The position numbers and the translations under genes are program-made. The notes beneath the pieces are model-generated. The model ran no database searches. It was not told the DNA's origin and saw only the letters and a list, made by a program, of their open reading frames with translations. Below, piece after piece: positions 15,974-23,610 of a stretch of DNA of 64,000 bases (positions are counted from its first letter, which is position 1; every line of letters starts with the position of its first letter). This DNA comes from an uncultured Eubacteriales bacterium (GTDB lineage: Bacteria; Bacillota; Clostridia; Oscillospirales; Oscillospiraceae), in NCBI GenBank assembly GCA_900545495.1, contig UQZJ01000001.1:1-64000 (forward strand). The letters run 5' to 3'.

Positions 15974-17458
15974 ATGAAGATCGGTTTCGACAACGAAAAA
16001 TATCTGCAATTACAGGCGGAGCACATTACCGCCCGCCGCGCCCAGTTCGGCGGCAAGCTGTATCTGGAGTTCGGCGGCAAGCTGTTTGACGACTATCACG
16101 CCTCCCGCGTACTGCCGGGCTTCCAGCCGGACAGCAAGATCCGGATGCTGCAAACCCTGAAGGACGACGTGGAGATCGTCATCGCCATCTGCGCCGGTGA
16201 CATTGAAAAGAACAAGATTCGCGGCGATCTGGGCATCAGCTACGATGCCGATGTGCTGCGGCTCATCGATGTGTTCCGCGACCTGGGCTTCTATGTGGGC
16301 TCGGTGGTCATCACCCAGTACGCCGGACAGCCGGCGGCGGACGCCTTTATCAAGCGGCTGGACACGCTGGGCGTCAGGAGCTGCAAGCACTACCCCATCG
16401 CCGGATACCCCTCCGACGTGGCACACATCGTCTCCGACGCGGGACTGGGCCGCAACGACTATATTGAGACGTCCCGCCCCCTGATCGTGGTGACGGCGCC
16501 CGGCCCCGGCAGCGGCAAGATGGCCACCTGTCTGAGTCAGCTCTACCACGACAACCGCCGGGGCATCCCCGCCGGCTACGCCAAGTACGAGACGTTCCCC
16601 ATCTGGAACCTGCCCCTGAAGCACCCGGTCAATCTGGCGTACGAGGCCGCCACCGCCGACCTCAACGACGTGAACATGATCGACCCCTTCCATCTGGAGG
16701 CCTACGGCGTCACCACCGTCAACTACAACCGGGACGTGGAGATCTTCCCGGTGCTGGCCGCCATGTTCAAAAAGATCCAGGGCGAGTGTCCCTATAAATC
16801 CCCCACGGATATGGGCGTGAATATGGCGGGCTTCGCCATCGTGGACGACGACGTCTGTCAGGAGGCCAGCCGCATGGAGATCCTGCGCCGCTACTACGCC
16901 GGCTGCGTGGAGCGTGCCAAGGGACAGGTGGACGAGTGCGTGGTACGGAAGCTGGAGCTGGTGATGCAGCAGGCCGACGTCACGCCGGAGCTGTGCCCCG
17001 CTGTGGCCGCCGCGCTGGAGAAGGCGGAGGCCACCGGCAAGCCCGCCGGCGCCATGGTGCTGCCGGACGGCTGCGTGGTCACGGGCAAGACCTCCCCCCT
17101 GCTGGGCGCGTCGGCGGCGCTGCTGCTCAACGCCCTGAAGCACATGGCGGGCATCGACCACAAGCTGGAGCTGATCCCCTCCTCCGTCATCGAGCCCATC
17201 AGCGCCATGAAGACCGGGTATCTGGGACACCGCAACCCCCGCCTCCACTCCGACGAGGTGCTGATCGCGCTGGCGATCTCCGGGCTGACCAATCCGCTGG
17301 CGGCCATGGTGCAGGAACAGCTGAAAACGCTGCGGGACTGCGACGCCCACTTCTCCGTCATCATTTCGGAGGAGGACGCCAAGCTGTATAAGCGGCTGGG
17401 CATCAACGTCAGCTGCGAGCCGAAATACGAGGTCAAGTCCCTGTACCACAAGAAGTAA
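15974..17458 (+). CDS. DUF1846 family protein
   Basis: A 494-residue cytoplasmic protein matching the DUF1846 family over its length (MKIGFDNEKYLQLQ at the start; PLIVVTAPGPGSGKMATCLS near residue 165). The latter is a P-loop-like glycine-rich segment, so nucleotide binding is plausible. The biochemical role of the family is not established to my knowledge. An in-frame ATG five codons upstream (15959) has no ribosome site, so 15974 is used. A TATAAT -10 lies at 15935-15940. Confidence 0.88.
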   Translation: MKIGFDNEKYLQLQAEHITARRAQFGGKLYLEFGGKLFDDYHASRVLPGFQPDSKIRMLQTLKDDVEIVIAICAGDIEKNKIRGDLGISYDADVLRLIDVFRDLGFYVGSVVITQYAGQPAADAFIKRLDTLGVRSCKHYPIAGYPSDVAHIVSDAGLGRNDYIETSRPLIVVTAPGPGSGKMATCLSQLYHDNRRGIPAGYAKYETFPIWNLPLKHPVNLAYEAATADLNDVNMIDPFHLEAYGVTTVNYNRDVEIFPVLAAMFKKIQGECPYKSPTDMGVNMAGFAIVDDDVCQEASRMEILRRYYAGCVERAKGQVDECVVRKLELVMQQADVTPELCPAVAAALEKAEATGKPAGAMVLPDGCVVTGKTSPLLGASAALLLNALKHMAGIDHKLELIPSSVIEPISAMKTGYLGHRNPRLHSDEVLIALAISGLTNPLAAMVQEQLKTLRDCDAHFSVIISEEDAKLYKRLGINVSCEPKYEVKSLYHKK

Positions 17459-17487
17459 GCCCCACACATCGAACAGAACACACTGCC

Positions 17488-17514
17488 CTATGCCCGCGCT
17501 GTGCGCGGGCATAG
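17488..17514 (+). terminator. Hairpin between DUF1846 gene and tex
   Basis: An 11-bp perfect stem (CTATGCCCGCG at 17488-17498 with 17504-17514) and CTGTG loop are followed by only CTTTCT. It may be a weak terminator or RNA-stabilising stem. Confidence 0.45.
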
Positions 17515-17533
17515 CTTTCTGAAAGGAGCCTTT

Positions 17534-19696
17534 ATGCAGACCATCCCCCAGATACTGGCCAAGGAGCTGGACAAGCCCCAGCCGTATATTGAAAATGTCA
17601 TCGCCCTGCTGGACGAGGGCAACACCATTCCCTTTATCGCCCGCTACCGCAAGGAGCAGCACGGCTCCATGGACGACACCGCCCTGCGCAAGCTGGAGGA
17701 TCGTCTGCGCTATCTGCGGAATCTCGCAGCCCGGCGAGAGGAGGTCAAGTCCGCCATCGCCGCGCAGGAGAAGCTGACGGAGGCGCTGGCCGCCGCCATC
17801 GACAACACCGCCACGCTGGCGGAGGTGGAGGATCTGTACCGTCCCTACAAGCAGAAGCGCCGCACCCGCGCCACCATCGCCCGGGAAAAGGGGCTGACGC
17901 CGCTGGCGGAGCTGCTGCTGGCGCAGGCAAAGGACTGCCCCGCGCCGGAGGACGCCGCCCAAGCCTATCTCGACCCGGAGAAGGGCGTAGAGACGGTAGC
18001 GGACGCCTTACAGGGCGCCAACGACATCATCGCCGAGCTGCTCAGCGACGACGCGGACCTCCGCAAGACGCTGCGGGGTCTGCTGATGCGGCAGGGTCAC
18101 CTGCGCAGTCTGGCCGCCAAGGAGGAGGACAGCGTTTACCGGCTGTACTACGACTTCGATCAGCCGCTGCCCAAGCTGGCGGGACACCAGATCCTCGCCG
18201 TCAACCGGGGCGAAAAGGAGGGCTTCCTCTCCGTCACCGTGCTGCTGGACAGAGTCGCGGCGCTGGACAAGGTACAGCGGGCGGTGGTAAAGCCCGGCTC
18301 GGCGGCCTCGGCCTTTGTATCCGCCGCCTGCGAGGACGCCTACGACCGGCTGATCTACTCCTCGCTGGAACGGGAAGCGCGCTCTACCCTGACCGATACC
18401 GCCAGCGAGGGCGCTATCGGACAGTTTGCCCTGAACCTGAAGCCGCTTTTGATGCAGCCGCCGGTAAAGGGCCACGTCACCATGGGCTTAGATCCCGGCT
18501 ATGCCCACGGCTGCAAGGTGGCGGTCATTGACGGCACCGGCAAGGTGCTGGACACCACGGTGGTCTATCCCACCTACGGCGAGCGGCAGAAAAAGGACGC
18601 CATCGCCAAGCTGACGGCTCTGTGCAAAAAGCACGGCGTCACGCATATTGCCATTGGCAACGGCACCGCCAGCCGCGAAACGGAACAGATGGCGGTGGAG
18701 ATGCTCCGCGGTCTGCCCGGCGTCAGCTATATGATCGTCAACGAGGCGGGCGCCTCCGTCTACTCCGCCAGCAAGCTGGCGGCGGAGGAGTTCCCCGACT
18801 ACGACGTAAACCTGCGCAGCGCTGTGTCCATCGCACGGCGGATGCAGGACCCGCTGGCTGAGCTGGTGAAGATCGACCCCAAGGCCATCGGCGTGGGACA
18901 GTACCAGCACGATATGCCCCAGAAGCGGCTGGACGAGGCGCTGTCCGGCGTGGTGGAGGACTGCGTCAACGCCGTGGGCGTAGATGTGAACACCGCCTCC
19001 GCCAGCCTTTTGAGCCGGGTATCCGGGCTCACCGCCGCCACCGCCAAAAACATCGTGAAATACCGGGAGGACAACGGCATCTTCCCCGACCGGAAGCGGC
19101 TTTTGAAGGTGCCGAAGCTGGGCCCCAAGGCCTTCGAGCAGTGCGCCGGCTTCCTGCGCGTGCCGGAGAGCCGCTCCGTGCTGGACAACACCGGCGTCCA
19201 CCCGGAGAGCTACGCCGCGGCGGAGCAGCTTCTCGCCCTGTGCGGCTACACGGCGGAGGACGTGAAAAATGGTGACATTCCCCTGCTGGCCCAGAAGGTA
19301 AAGCTGCTGGGTGAGGAGAAGATCGCCGCCATGCTGGGCATCGGTCTGCCCACCCTGCGGGACGTGGTGAAGGAGCTGATGAAGCCTGGTCGGGACGTGC
19401 GGGACGATCTGCCCGCCCCCATCCTGCGTACCGACGTGCTGGAGATCAAGGATCTGAAGGCAGGTATGGTGCTCACCGGCACGGTACGCAACGTTATCGA
19501 CTTCGGCGTATTTGTGGATATCGGCGTCCACCAGGACGGTCTGGTGCATATCTCGCAGGTGTGCAATAAGTTCATCAAGCACCCCTCGGAGATCGTGGCC
19601 GTGGGTGATATCGTCAAGGTGGTGGTGCTGGAGGTGGACGAGAAAAAGCACCGCATCAGCCTCTCCATGAAGCAGGTACCCAAGGACGCACAGTAA
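17534..19696 (+). CDS. tex: Tex family RNA-binding protein
   Basis: A 720-residue Tex protein. From N to C there are the Tex N-terminal helical region (PYIENVIALLDEGNTIPFIA), the YqgF/RNase H-like domain (GLDPGYAHGCKVAVIDG, about residue 317), helix-hairpin-helix repeats (about 490-560), and an S1 domain at about 642-712 (LTGTVRNVIDFGVFVDIG). Tex proteins bind nucleic acid and are linked to transcription. The start ATG follows GAAAGGAGC; a longer in-frame start at 17501 has no site. Confidence 0.95.
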   Translation: MQTIPQILAKELDKPQPYIENVIALLDEGNTIPFIARYRKEQHGSMDDTALRKLEDRLRYLRNLAARREEVKSAIAAQEKLTEALAAAIDNTATLAEVEDLYRPYKQKRRTRATIAREKGLTPLAELLLAQAKDCPAPEDAAQAYLDPEKGVETVADALQGANDIIAELLSDDADLRKTLRGLLMRQGHLRSLAAKEEDSVYRLYYDFDQPLPKLAGHQILAVNRGEKEGFLSVTVLLDRVAALDKVQRAVVKPGSAASAFVSAACEDAYDRLIYSSLEREARSTLTDTASEGAIGQFALNLKPLLMQPPVKGHVTMGLDPGYAHGCKVAVIDGTGKVLDTTVVYPTYGERQKKDAIAKLTALCKKHGVTHIAIGNGTASRETEQMAVEMLRGLPGVSYMIVNEAGASVYSASKLAAEEFPDYDVNLRSAVSIARRMQDPLAELVKIDPKAIGVGQYQHDMPQKRLDEALSGVVEDCVNAVGVDVNTASASLLSRVSGLTAATAKNIVKYREDNGIFPDRKRLLKVPKLGPKAFEQCAGFLRVPESRSVLDNTGVHPESYAAAEQLLALCGYTAEDVKNGDIPLLAQKVKLLGEEKIAAMLGIGLPTLRDVVKELMKPGRDVRDDLPAPILRTDVLEIKDLKAGMVLTGTVRNVIDFGVFVDIGVHQDGLVHISQVCNKFIKHPSEIVAVGDIVKVVVLEVDEKKHRISLSMKQVPKDAQ

Positions 19697-19735
19697 CAAA
19701 ACGGCGCCCCGTCTTCTGACGGGGCGCCGTTTTTA
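19697..19735. terminator. Bidirectional terminator between tex and spoIIID
   Basis: A 13-bp stem (ACGGCGCCCCGTC at 19701-19713 with 19718-19730) and TTCT loop have T-runs on both strands. It separates the convergent tex and spoIIID genes; the spoIIID stop codon touches its edge. Confidence 0.88.
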
Positions 19736-19981
19736 TGTACCCTTGTACTTTTTCCGCGTGGCCAGACCGCCCCGGATGTGCCGCTGGGCCTTGTTCTCCT
19801 CCAACACCGCCTTGACCTGCGTGTAGAGCGCCCGGTCATACAGCGGCAGACGCTCCGAAAGGTCCTTATGCACCGTGGACTTGCTGACCCCGAATTTTTT
19901 GGCGGCGGCGCGGACGGTCGTCCGGTTTTCTATGAGGTAAAGGGCCAGCTCCTCGGCCCGCTGTTCCAGATTCTCTCGGAT
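19733..19981 (-). CDS. spoIIID: Sporulation transcriptional regulator SpoIIID, apparent ATC start
   Basis: An 82-residue DNA-binding protein with the SpoIIID hallmark: helix-turn-helix KKFGVSKSTVHKDLSERLP (about residues 28-46), then RHIRGGLATRKKYK near the C-terminus. SpoIIID acts in the mother cell during sporulation, switching genes under sigma-E and preparing for sigma-K. There is no ATG, GTG or TTG in frame between the upstream stop and the helix-turn-helix. The best start is ATC at 19981, 9 bases after AGGAG (19991-19995). ATC is a rare but permitted initiator in code 11. A start-codon mutation or sequence error is the alternative. Confidence 0.85.
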   Translation of the reverse strand: MRENLEQRAEELALYLIENRTTVRAAAKKFGVSKSTVHKDLSERLPLYDRALYTQVKAVLEENKAQRHIRGGLATRKKYKGT

Positions 19982-20011
19982 AGAGCACCACTCCTAACTG
20001 TCGGTTGGTCT

Positions 20012-20039
20012 ATCTATATGCCCTGCCGAGAGCAGTTAT
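20012..20039 (-). promoter_or_regulatory. Candidate sigma-E promoter of spoIIID
   Basis: On the minus strand, ATA (20037-20039) and CATATAGAT (20012-20020) are 16 bp apart, resembling the Bacillus sigma-E pattern ATA-N16-18-CATACANT. Bacillus spoIIID is transcribed by sigma-E, which fits. Only partial matching at the -10 limits confidence. Confidence 0.45.
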
Positions 20040-20056
20040 GCCCGCAGAAGCACGCG

Positions 20057-20085
20057 GGGCCGCACACCCAAAAGGTGTGCGGCCC
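20057..20085 (-). terminator. Terminator-like hairpin after the AsnB-like domain gene
   Basis: A perfect 12-bp stem (GGGCCGCACACC at 20057-20068 with 20074-20085) and CAAAA loop lie 38 bases past the minus-strand stop. No T-run follows, so termination strength is unclear. Confidence 0.45.
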
Positions 20086-20122
20086 TGCACTGTATGTAAG
20101 GAGAGAGTCTGGCAAAGTAAAT

Positions 20123-20701
20123 TCAAGCCGCGCCTACGCTGTCGTCATAGCGGATGAACCGGCCATCCTCGTAATAGTGACCCGGCGGGAACGGCTGTAC
20201 GCGGCGGCAAAGACCCATCAGGCTCTCCGCGTCGCTGGCAAACACCGTGTTCCCGGCATCGTCCTGCCCGTAGTACAGCGGCCGCTGACCGGCGCTGTCC
20301 CGGGCGGCGATGAAATGCCCGCTGCGGTGGTCAAACAGGATCAGCGCGAACTCGCCGTTGAGCATTCCGAACATTTTCACGCCGTACTCCCGGTACAGCG
20401 GCAGCAGCAGCTCACAGTCGCAGCGGCTGCGGAAGGTGTAACCCCTGGCCTGCAAGCCCGCCCGCAGGCCGCCGTAGCCGATGAGCTCGCCGCTGCACAC
20501 CGCATAATTGCCGTCCAGCGTCAACGGCTGCAGTTCCTGCGCCGGATGCTCCCCCGACGCATGCCGGTGATACCCCAGCAGGCCGCAGCCCACATCTACG
20601 ATGCGGTTCTCCCCATGGCCGTGGGGTGCTGCCTGCGTCAAGCCCTTGGTAAAGTCTGTAATATCACTGCATATTCCGCAAAAACCCATGATCGTCCGCA
20701 T
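20123..20701 (-). CDS. Lone glutaminase (GATase class II) domain of asparagine synthetase type, probably inactive
   Basis: A 192-residue protein corresponding only to the N-terminal glutaminase domain of AsnB. Matching blocks are GLLGYHRHA, LTLDGNYAVCSGELIGY, DCELLLPLYREYG and LNGEFALILFDH. The ATP-using synthetase domain is absent. AsnB of related clostridia, as I remember it, begins MCSIMGY, with Cys2 as nucleophile; here the start is MRTIMGF, so Cys2 is Arg. The usual RGPDD region is replaced by APHGHGENR. Asparagine synthesis is therefore unlikely. It could be a decaying remnant, but the ribosome site AGGAGG, intact frame and consensus promoter suggest it is expressed. Confidence 0.82.
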   Translation of the reverse strand: MRTIMGFCGICSDITDFTKGLTQAAPHGHGENRIVDVGCGLLGYHRHASGEHPAQELQPLTLDGNYAVCSGELIGYGGLRAGLQARGYTFRSRCDCELLLPLYREYGVKMFGMLNGEFALILFDHRSGHFIAARDSAGQRPLYYGQDDAGNTVFASDAESLMGLCRRVQPFPPGHYYEDGRFIRYDDSVGAA

Positions 20702-20746
20702 GATAGATGCCTCCTTCGTCAGATTTTTTCAGGGTGCCTGCTCACT

Positions 20747-20800
20747 TCAAAAGCGGTAAAGGCATCCGGAAAACCCTCTCCGCGACGCCTTTACTTTTGA
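20747..20800 (-). other. Structured 5' leader of the AsnB-like gene
   Basis: The leader forms a 14-bp long-range stem: TCAAAAG/CTTTTGA (20747-20753 with 20794-20800) stacked on TAAAGGC/GCCTTTA (20757-20763 with 20787-20793). On the minus strand, GGATGCCT in the stem could alternatively pair with AGGCACCC just downstream. It could be a regulatory RNA, but it matches no class I can name. Confidence 0.45.
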
Positions 20801-20807
20801 TGTGCGC

Positions 20808-20836
20808 ATTATAGGTCTTTGTGATTCTTTTGTCAA
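20808..20836 (-). promoter_or_regulatory. Perfect consensus promoter of AsnB-like gene (TTGACA-17-TATAAT)
   Basis: On the minus strand, TTGACA (20831-20836) and TATAAT (20808-20813) are exactly 17 bp apart. A full consensus promoter is unexpected for a dead gene fragment. Confidence 0.85.
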
Positions 20837-20975
20837 TCGCCGTTTTTCACACAATTTCTGCCGCCAAGCTCGCCCCACTTTGGATAATTTCATTGTTTAA
20901 AGCGCTAAGCCGCTCTGCGTTGTATGCGAAAACATAGACTTCCGCGCCTACGCCTCCTGTCGGCCGCGCCACACA

Positions 20976-21013
20976 ACAAAAGCGCCGTTTTCGGAATGAC
21001 CGAAAACGGCGCT
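20976..21013 (-). terminator. Terminator of the LysR regulator gene
   Basis: A 14-bp perfect stem (AGCGCCGTTTTCGG at 20981-20994 with 21000-21013) is followed on the minus strand by TTTTGTTG, 13 bases past the stop. Confidence 0.75.
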
Positions 21014-21025
21014 CTTTCTCTCTTC

Positions 21026-21880
21026 TCAACGGGCGTTCTGGTATTGCCGCTTCAGGAACGACAGAAACAGCCGCGCCGGGGAATTGGCTGCCGGCATGGC
21101 CTTCACCGCCACGCCCAGACGCCGGGACAGCGGCTGATCCAGCGGGATGACCCGCACCTGATTCTCGTAGCCCGCCAGCGAGTAGGCGGACAGCACCGAT
21201 ACGCCCAGTCCTCCCGCCACCATGGACAATATGGCGCCGTCGTCGGAGGCCGTTACCTCCAGTCGCGGCGTGTCCGCCGGCAGATACTGCTCCACATACT
21301 GCTCCGGGCAGGAGAGGAACGGCTCCTGCATCAGCCTCGCCAGCGAGATGGTCTCCCCCGTCCATGGGAAGTCCGGCGGCGTCACCGCCACCAACGGCGC
21401 ATCCGTCAGCGGCGTCCACTGGAACCCGCGGGCGCAGTTTTCGTCCACGATGGCCAGCTGGATACGATCCTCGTCCAGCGCGGCGGCCAGCTCGCTGCCC
21501 TGTACCAGCACATCCACCTTGATCTCCGGGTGCTGCTTGCGGAACTTCCGCAGCAGCTCCGGCAGCTGGGCGCGGGCAATGCTGGCAAAACACCCGATCC
21601 GCAGGGCGCGGCTGTGCGCCTCCCCCTGTGCCTCCGCCTCCTGCCGCAGGGCGTCGCAGGCGGTGATAACGCCGTGGATATAAGGGAGCAGACGCTCGCC
21701 CTCCTCCGACAGGCAGACGCCCTTGCTGCTGCGCAGCAGCAGCGTGCAGCCAAGCTCCGCCTCCAGCTTGCTGACCAGATGCGTCATGGCGGACTGGGTA
21801 TATCCCAGCTGTGCGGCGGCCTTTCCAAAGCTGCCGCACTGTACGGCTGTCAGCAGCGCCCGCAGCTTACTATCATCCAT
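21026..21880 (-). CDS. LysR family transcriptional regulator
   Basis: A 284-residue LysR-type regulator. The winged helix-turn-helix is at residues 1-60 (GSFGKAAAQLGYTQSAMTHLVSKLEAELG), followed by a periplasmic-binding-protein-like effector domain. The ATG at 21880 with AAGGAGAG is chosen because the long upstream extension has no family content. It is divergent from brnQ with 269 bases between, the usual LysR arrangement, so brnQ and its own gene are likely targets. The inducer is unknown; branched-chain amino acids are a guess from context. Confidence 0.9.
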   Translation of the reverse strand: MDDSKLRALLTAVQCGSFGKAAAQLGYTQSAMTHLVSKLEAELGCTLLLRSSKGVCLSEEGERLLPYIHGVITACDALRQEAEAQGEAHSRALRIGCFASIARAQLPELLRKFRKQHPEIKVDVLVQGSELAAALDEDRIQLAIVDENCARGFQWTPLTDAPLVAVTPPDFPWTGETISLARLMQEPFLSCPEQYVEQYLPADTPRLEVTASDDGAILSMVAGGLGVSVLSAYSLAGYENQVRVIPLDQPLSRRLGVAVKAMPAANSPARLFLSFLKRQYQNAR

Positions 21881-22149
21881 AGGGCTCTCTCCTTCGACAT
21901 TTTGCACAACAATTGTATAGTTATTTTTCAATATATCACAATGCAATTTTGATTTCAACATGATTTTTGTCAATTTTCCGCCGATTTCATCTGCCTTTCT
22001 GGTACATTTTTTGTTGCCATAACTTTTTTTAATGCCCCCATCAATAACGGTCATTTCCCCGGTCATGAAAAAAATGATACACTATATTTATATTTTGCAT
22101 GACGGAACACTTGCAAAATTTGGAACAAAAAAGAGGAGACGATAACATT
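21881..22149. promoter_or_regulatory. Divergent lysR-brnQ regulatory region
   Basis: An AT-rich 269-base region between divergent genes. A minus-strand promoter candidate for lysR is TTGTGA-16-TATACA near 21910-21945. For brnQ, a TATATT -10 candidate lies at 22083-22088 with a poor -35, as expected for an activated promoter. No clear LysR box could be assigned by eye. Confidence 0.4.
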
Positions 22150-23466
22150 ATGCAGAAGAAAAGCAACTCCCTCCGCGACATGATCGTGGTGGGCTTCGCG
22201 TTGTTTTCCATGTTCTTCGGCGCGGGCAACGTGGTGTTCCCGCCCTATCTCGGCATGGAAGCAGGCCCCCAGTGGCTGGCGGGCTTTTCCGCTTACTTCA
22301 TCGCGGACATCGGCCTTGCGCTGCTGGGTATGTTCGCCCTGCTGCGCGTGGGCAGCAGCGAGGCCGTCATCAGCCGCGTAGGCAAGGTGCCCGCCGAGCT
22401 TTTGATGTGCGCCATCATCCTGTGCATCGGCCCCATGGTGGCCATCCCCCGCACCTCCGCCACCACGTTTGAGATGGCCATCGCCCCCAACCTCTCCGGT
22501 GTGTCCCCGGTGCTGTTTTCCGTGCTGTTCTTTGCGCTGATCCTCGTACTGTGCATCAAGGAGTCCGCCGTGGTGGACATCGTGGGTAAGATCCTGACGC
22601 CGCTGCTGCTGCTGGGCCTGTTCGCCATCATCATCAAGGGCATCATTACCCCGGTGGGCGAGATCTCCGCGCTGCCCCAGATCTCCAATGTGGCCGTCAC
22701 CGGCATCAAGGCCGGCTACCAGACCATGGACGCGCTGGCCGCCCTGCCCTTCGGCATCATCGTGCTGCAAAGCGTCACCGCCAAGGGCTACGACAACAGC
22801 AAAAAACAGTTCCGGGTGGTCGGCGGCTCCGCCATTCTGGCAGGCGTGCTCCTGCTGGCGGTGTACATGGGTCTTGCCTATCTGGGCGCCACCGTGTCCG
22901 GCCAGTACAACGGCACCATCGGCCGCGCCCAGCTGGTCATGGCCATCGTGGAGGCGCTGATGGGCAAGGTGGGCATGATCCTGTTCGGCGTTGTCGTGGG
23001 TCTGGCCTGCGTCACCACCGCCATCGCCCTGACCAGCTCCGCCGCCGCCTATTTCGCCGAGCTGTGCCGCGGCAAGGTGCCCTACAAGGCGTTCGTCATT
23101 GCCATCTGCGTGTTCAGCGCCGTGGTGTCCAATCTGGGTCTTGACCGCATCGTGGCGGTGGCTGCCCCCGTGCTGGACGTCATCTACCCCCCCACGCTGG
23201 TGCTGATCTTCATCTCCCTGCTGATGCCCCGGATGCCGGATCGCGTCAGCCGCGGCGCCTGCATCGGCGCGCTGATCACCAGTGTGCTTTGCACCCTCAC
23301 CGCCCACGGCGTCAACATCCCCGTCGTACCCAGTCTGCCGCTGTACGATCTGGGTCTGAGCTGGCTGATCCCCGCCGCCGTGTTCGGTCTGGCAGCGTCC
23401 CTGCTCCCCTTCCGCGCCCGCAGCCGTGAGAAGCGCATCGTCCCGCTCCCCAACGAGGAGCATTGA
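22150..23466 (+). CDS. brnQ: Branched-chain amino acid:Na+ symporter BrnQ
   Basis: A 438-residue LIVCS family transporter with about 12 hydrophobic segments. The N-terminal block GFALFSMFFGAGNVVFPPYLG is the family signature. It should take up leucine, isoleucine or valine with sodium. The ATG at 22150 follows AGAGGAGAC; the track-like upstream extension from 22099 has no ribosome site. It is next to a divergent LysR regulator and ends with a strong terminator. Confidence 0.93.
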   Translation: MQKKSNSLRDMIVVGFALFSMFFGAGNVVFPPYLGMEAGPQWLAGFSAYFIADIGLALLGMFALLRVGSSEAVISRVGKVPAELLMCAIILCIGPMVAIPRTSATTFEMAIAPNLSGVSPVLFSVLFFALILVLCIKESAVVDIVGKILTPLLLLGLFAIIIKGIITPVGEISALPQISNVAVTGIKAGYQTMDALAALPFGIIVLQSVTAKGYDNSKKQFRVVGGSAILAGVLLLAVYMGLAYLGATVSGQYNGTIGRAQLVMAIVEALMGKVGMILFGVVVGLACVTTAIALTSSAAAYFAELCRGKVPYKAFVIAICVFSAVVSNLGLDRIVAVAAPVLDVIYPPTLVLIFISLLMPRMPDRVSRGACIGALITSVLCTLTAHGVNIPVVPSLPLYDLGLSWLIPAAVFGLAASLLPFRARSREKRIVPLPNEEH

Positions 23467-23490
23467 TCTGATGTGACACTACCTTCCAAA

Positions 23491-23527
23491 GCAGGAGAAT
23501 GTCCAATGGACATTCTCCTGCTTTTTT
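23491..23527 (+). terminator. Terminator of brnQ
   Basis: A 14-bp perfect stem (GCAGGAGAATGTCC at 23491-23504 with 23508-23521), AAT loop and six T residues, 25 bases past the stop. Confidence 0.92.
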
Positions 23528-23573
23528 CGCCCCATTCCGGTATCCTTAACGCGCCATTAGCGTCCAATGGGCG

Positions 23574-23579
23574 TATAAT
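23574..23579 (+). promoter_or_regulatory. Probable -10 of the MoxR-VWA operon
   Basis: A perfect TATAAT lies 31 bases before the MoxR start. No good -35 is seen at normal spacing. Confidence 0.45.
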
Positions 23580-23610
23580 ACGGCATCAACAGAAGAAACG
23601 GAGCGAGGTT

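Larger units (their letters stand above)
20702..21025. other. Intergenic region: structured leader and promoter of AsnB-like gene, LysR terminator
   Basis: This 324-base gap contains the leader hairpin (20747-20800) and promoter (20808-20836) of the minus-strand AsnB-like gene, then the LysR-gene terminator (20976-21013). The piece 20840-20970 has no recognisable feature. Confidence 0.65.

Noticed and set aside
21881..22066. A 62-codon N-terminal extension of the LysR regulator
   Set aside because: LysR proteins begin with the helix-turn-helix, and the ATG at 21880 has a good ribosome site; the extension is AT-rich promoter sequence.
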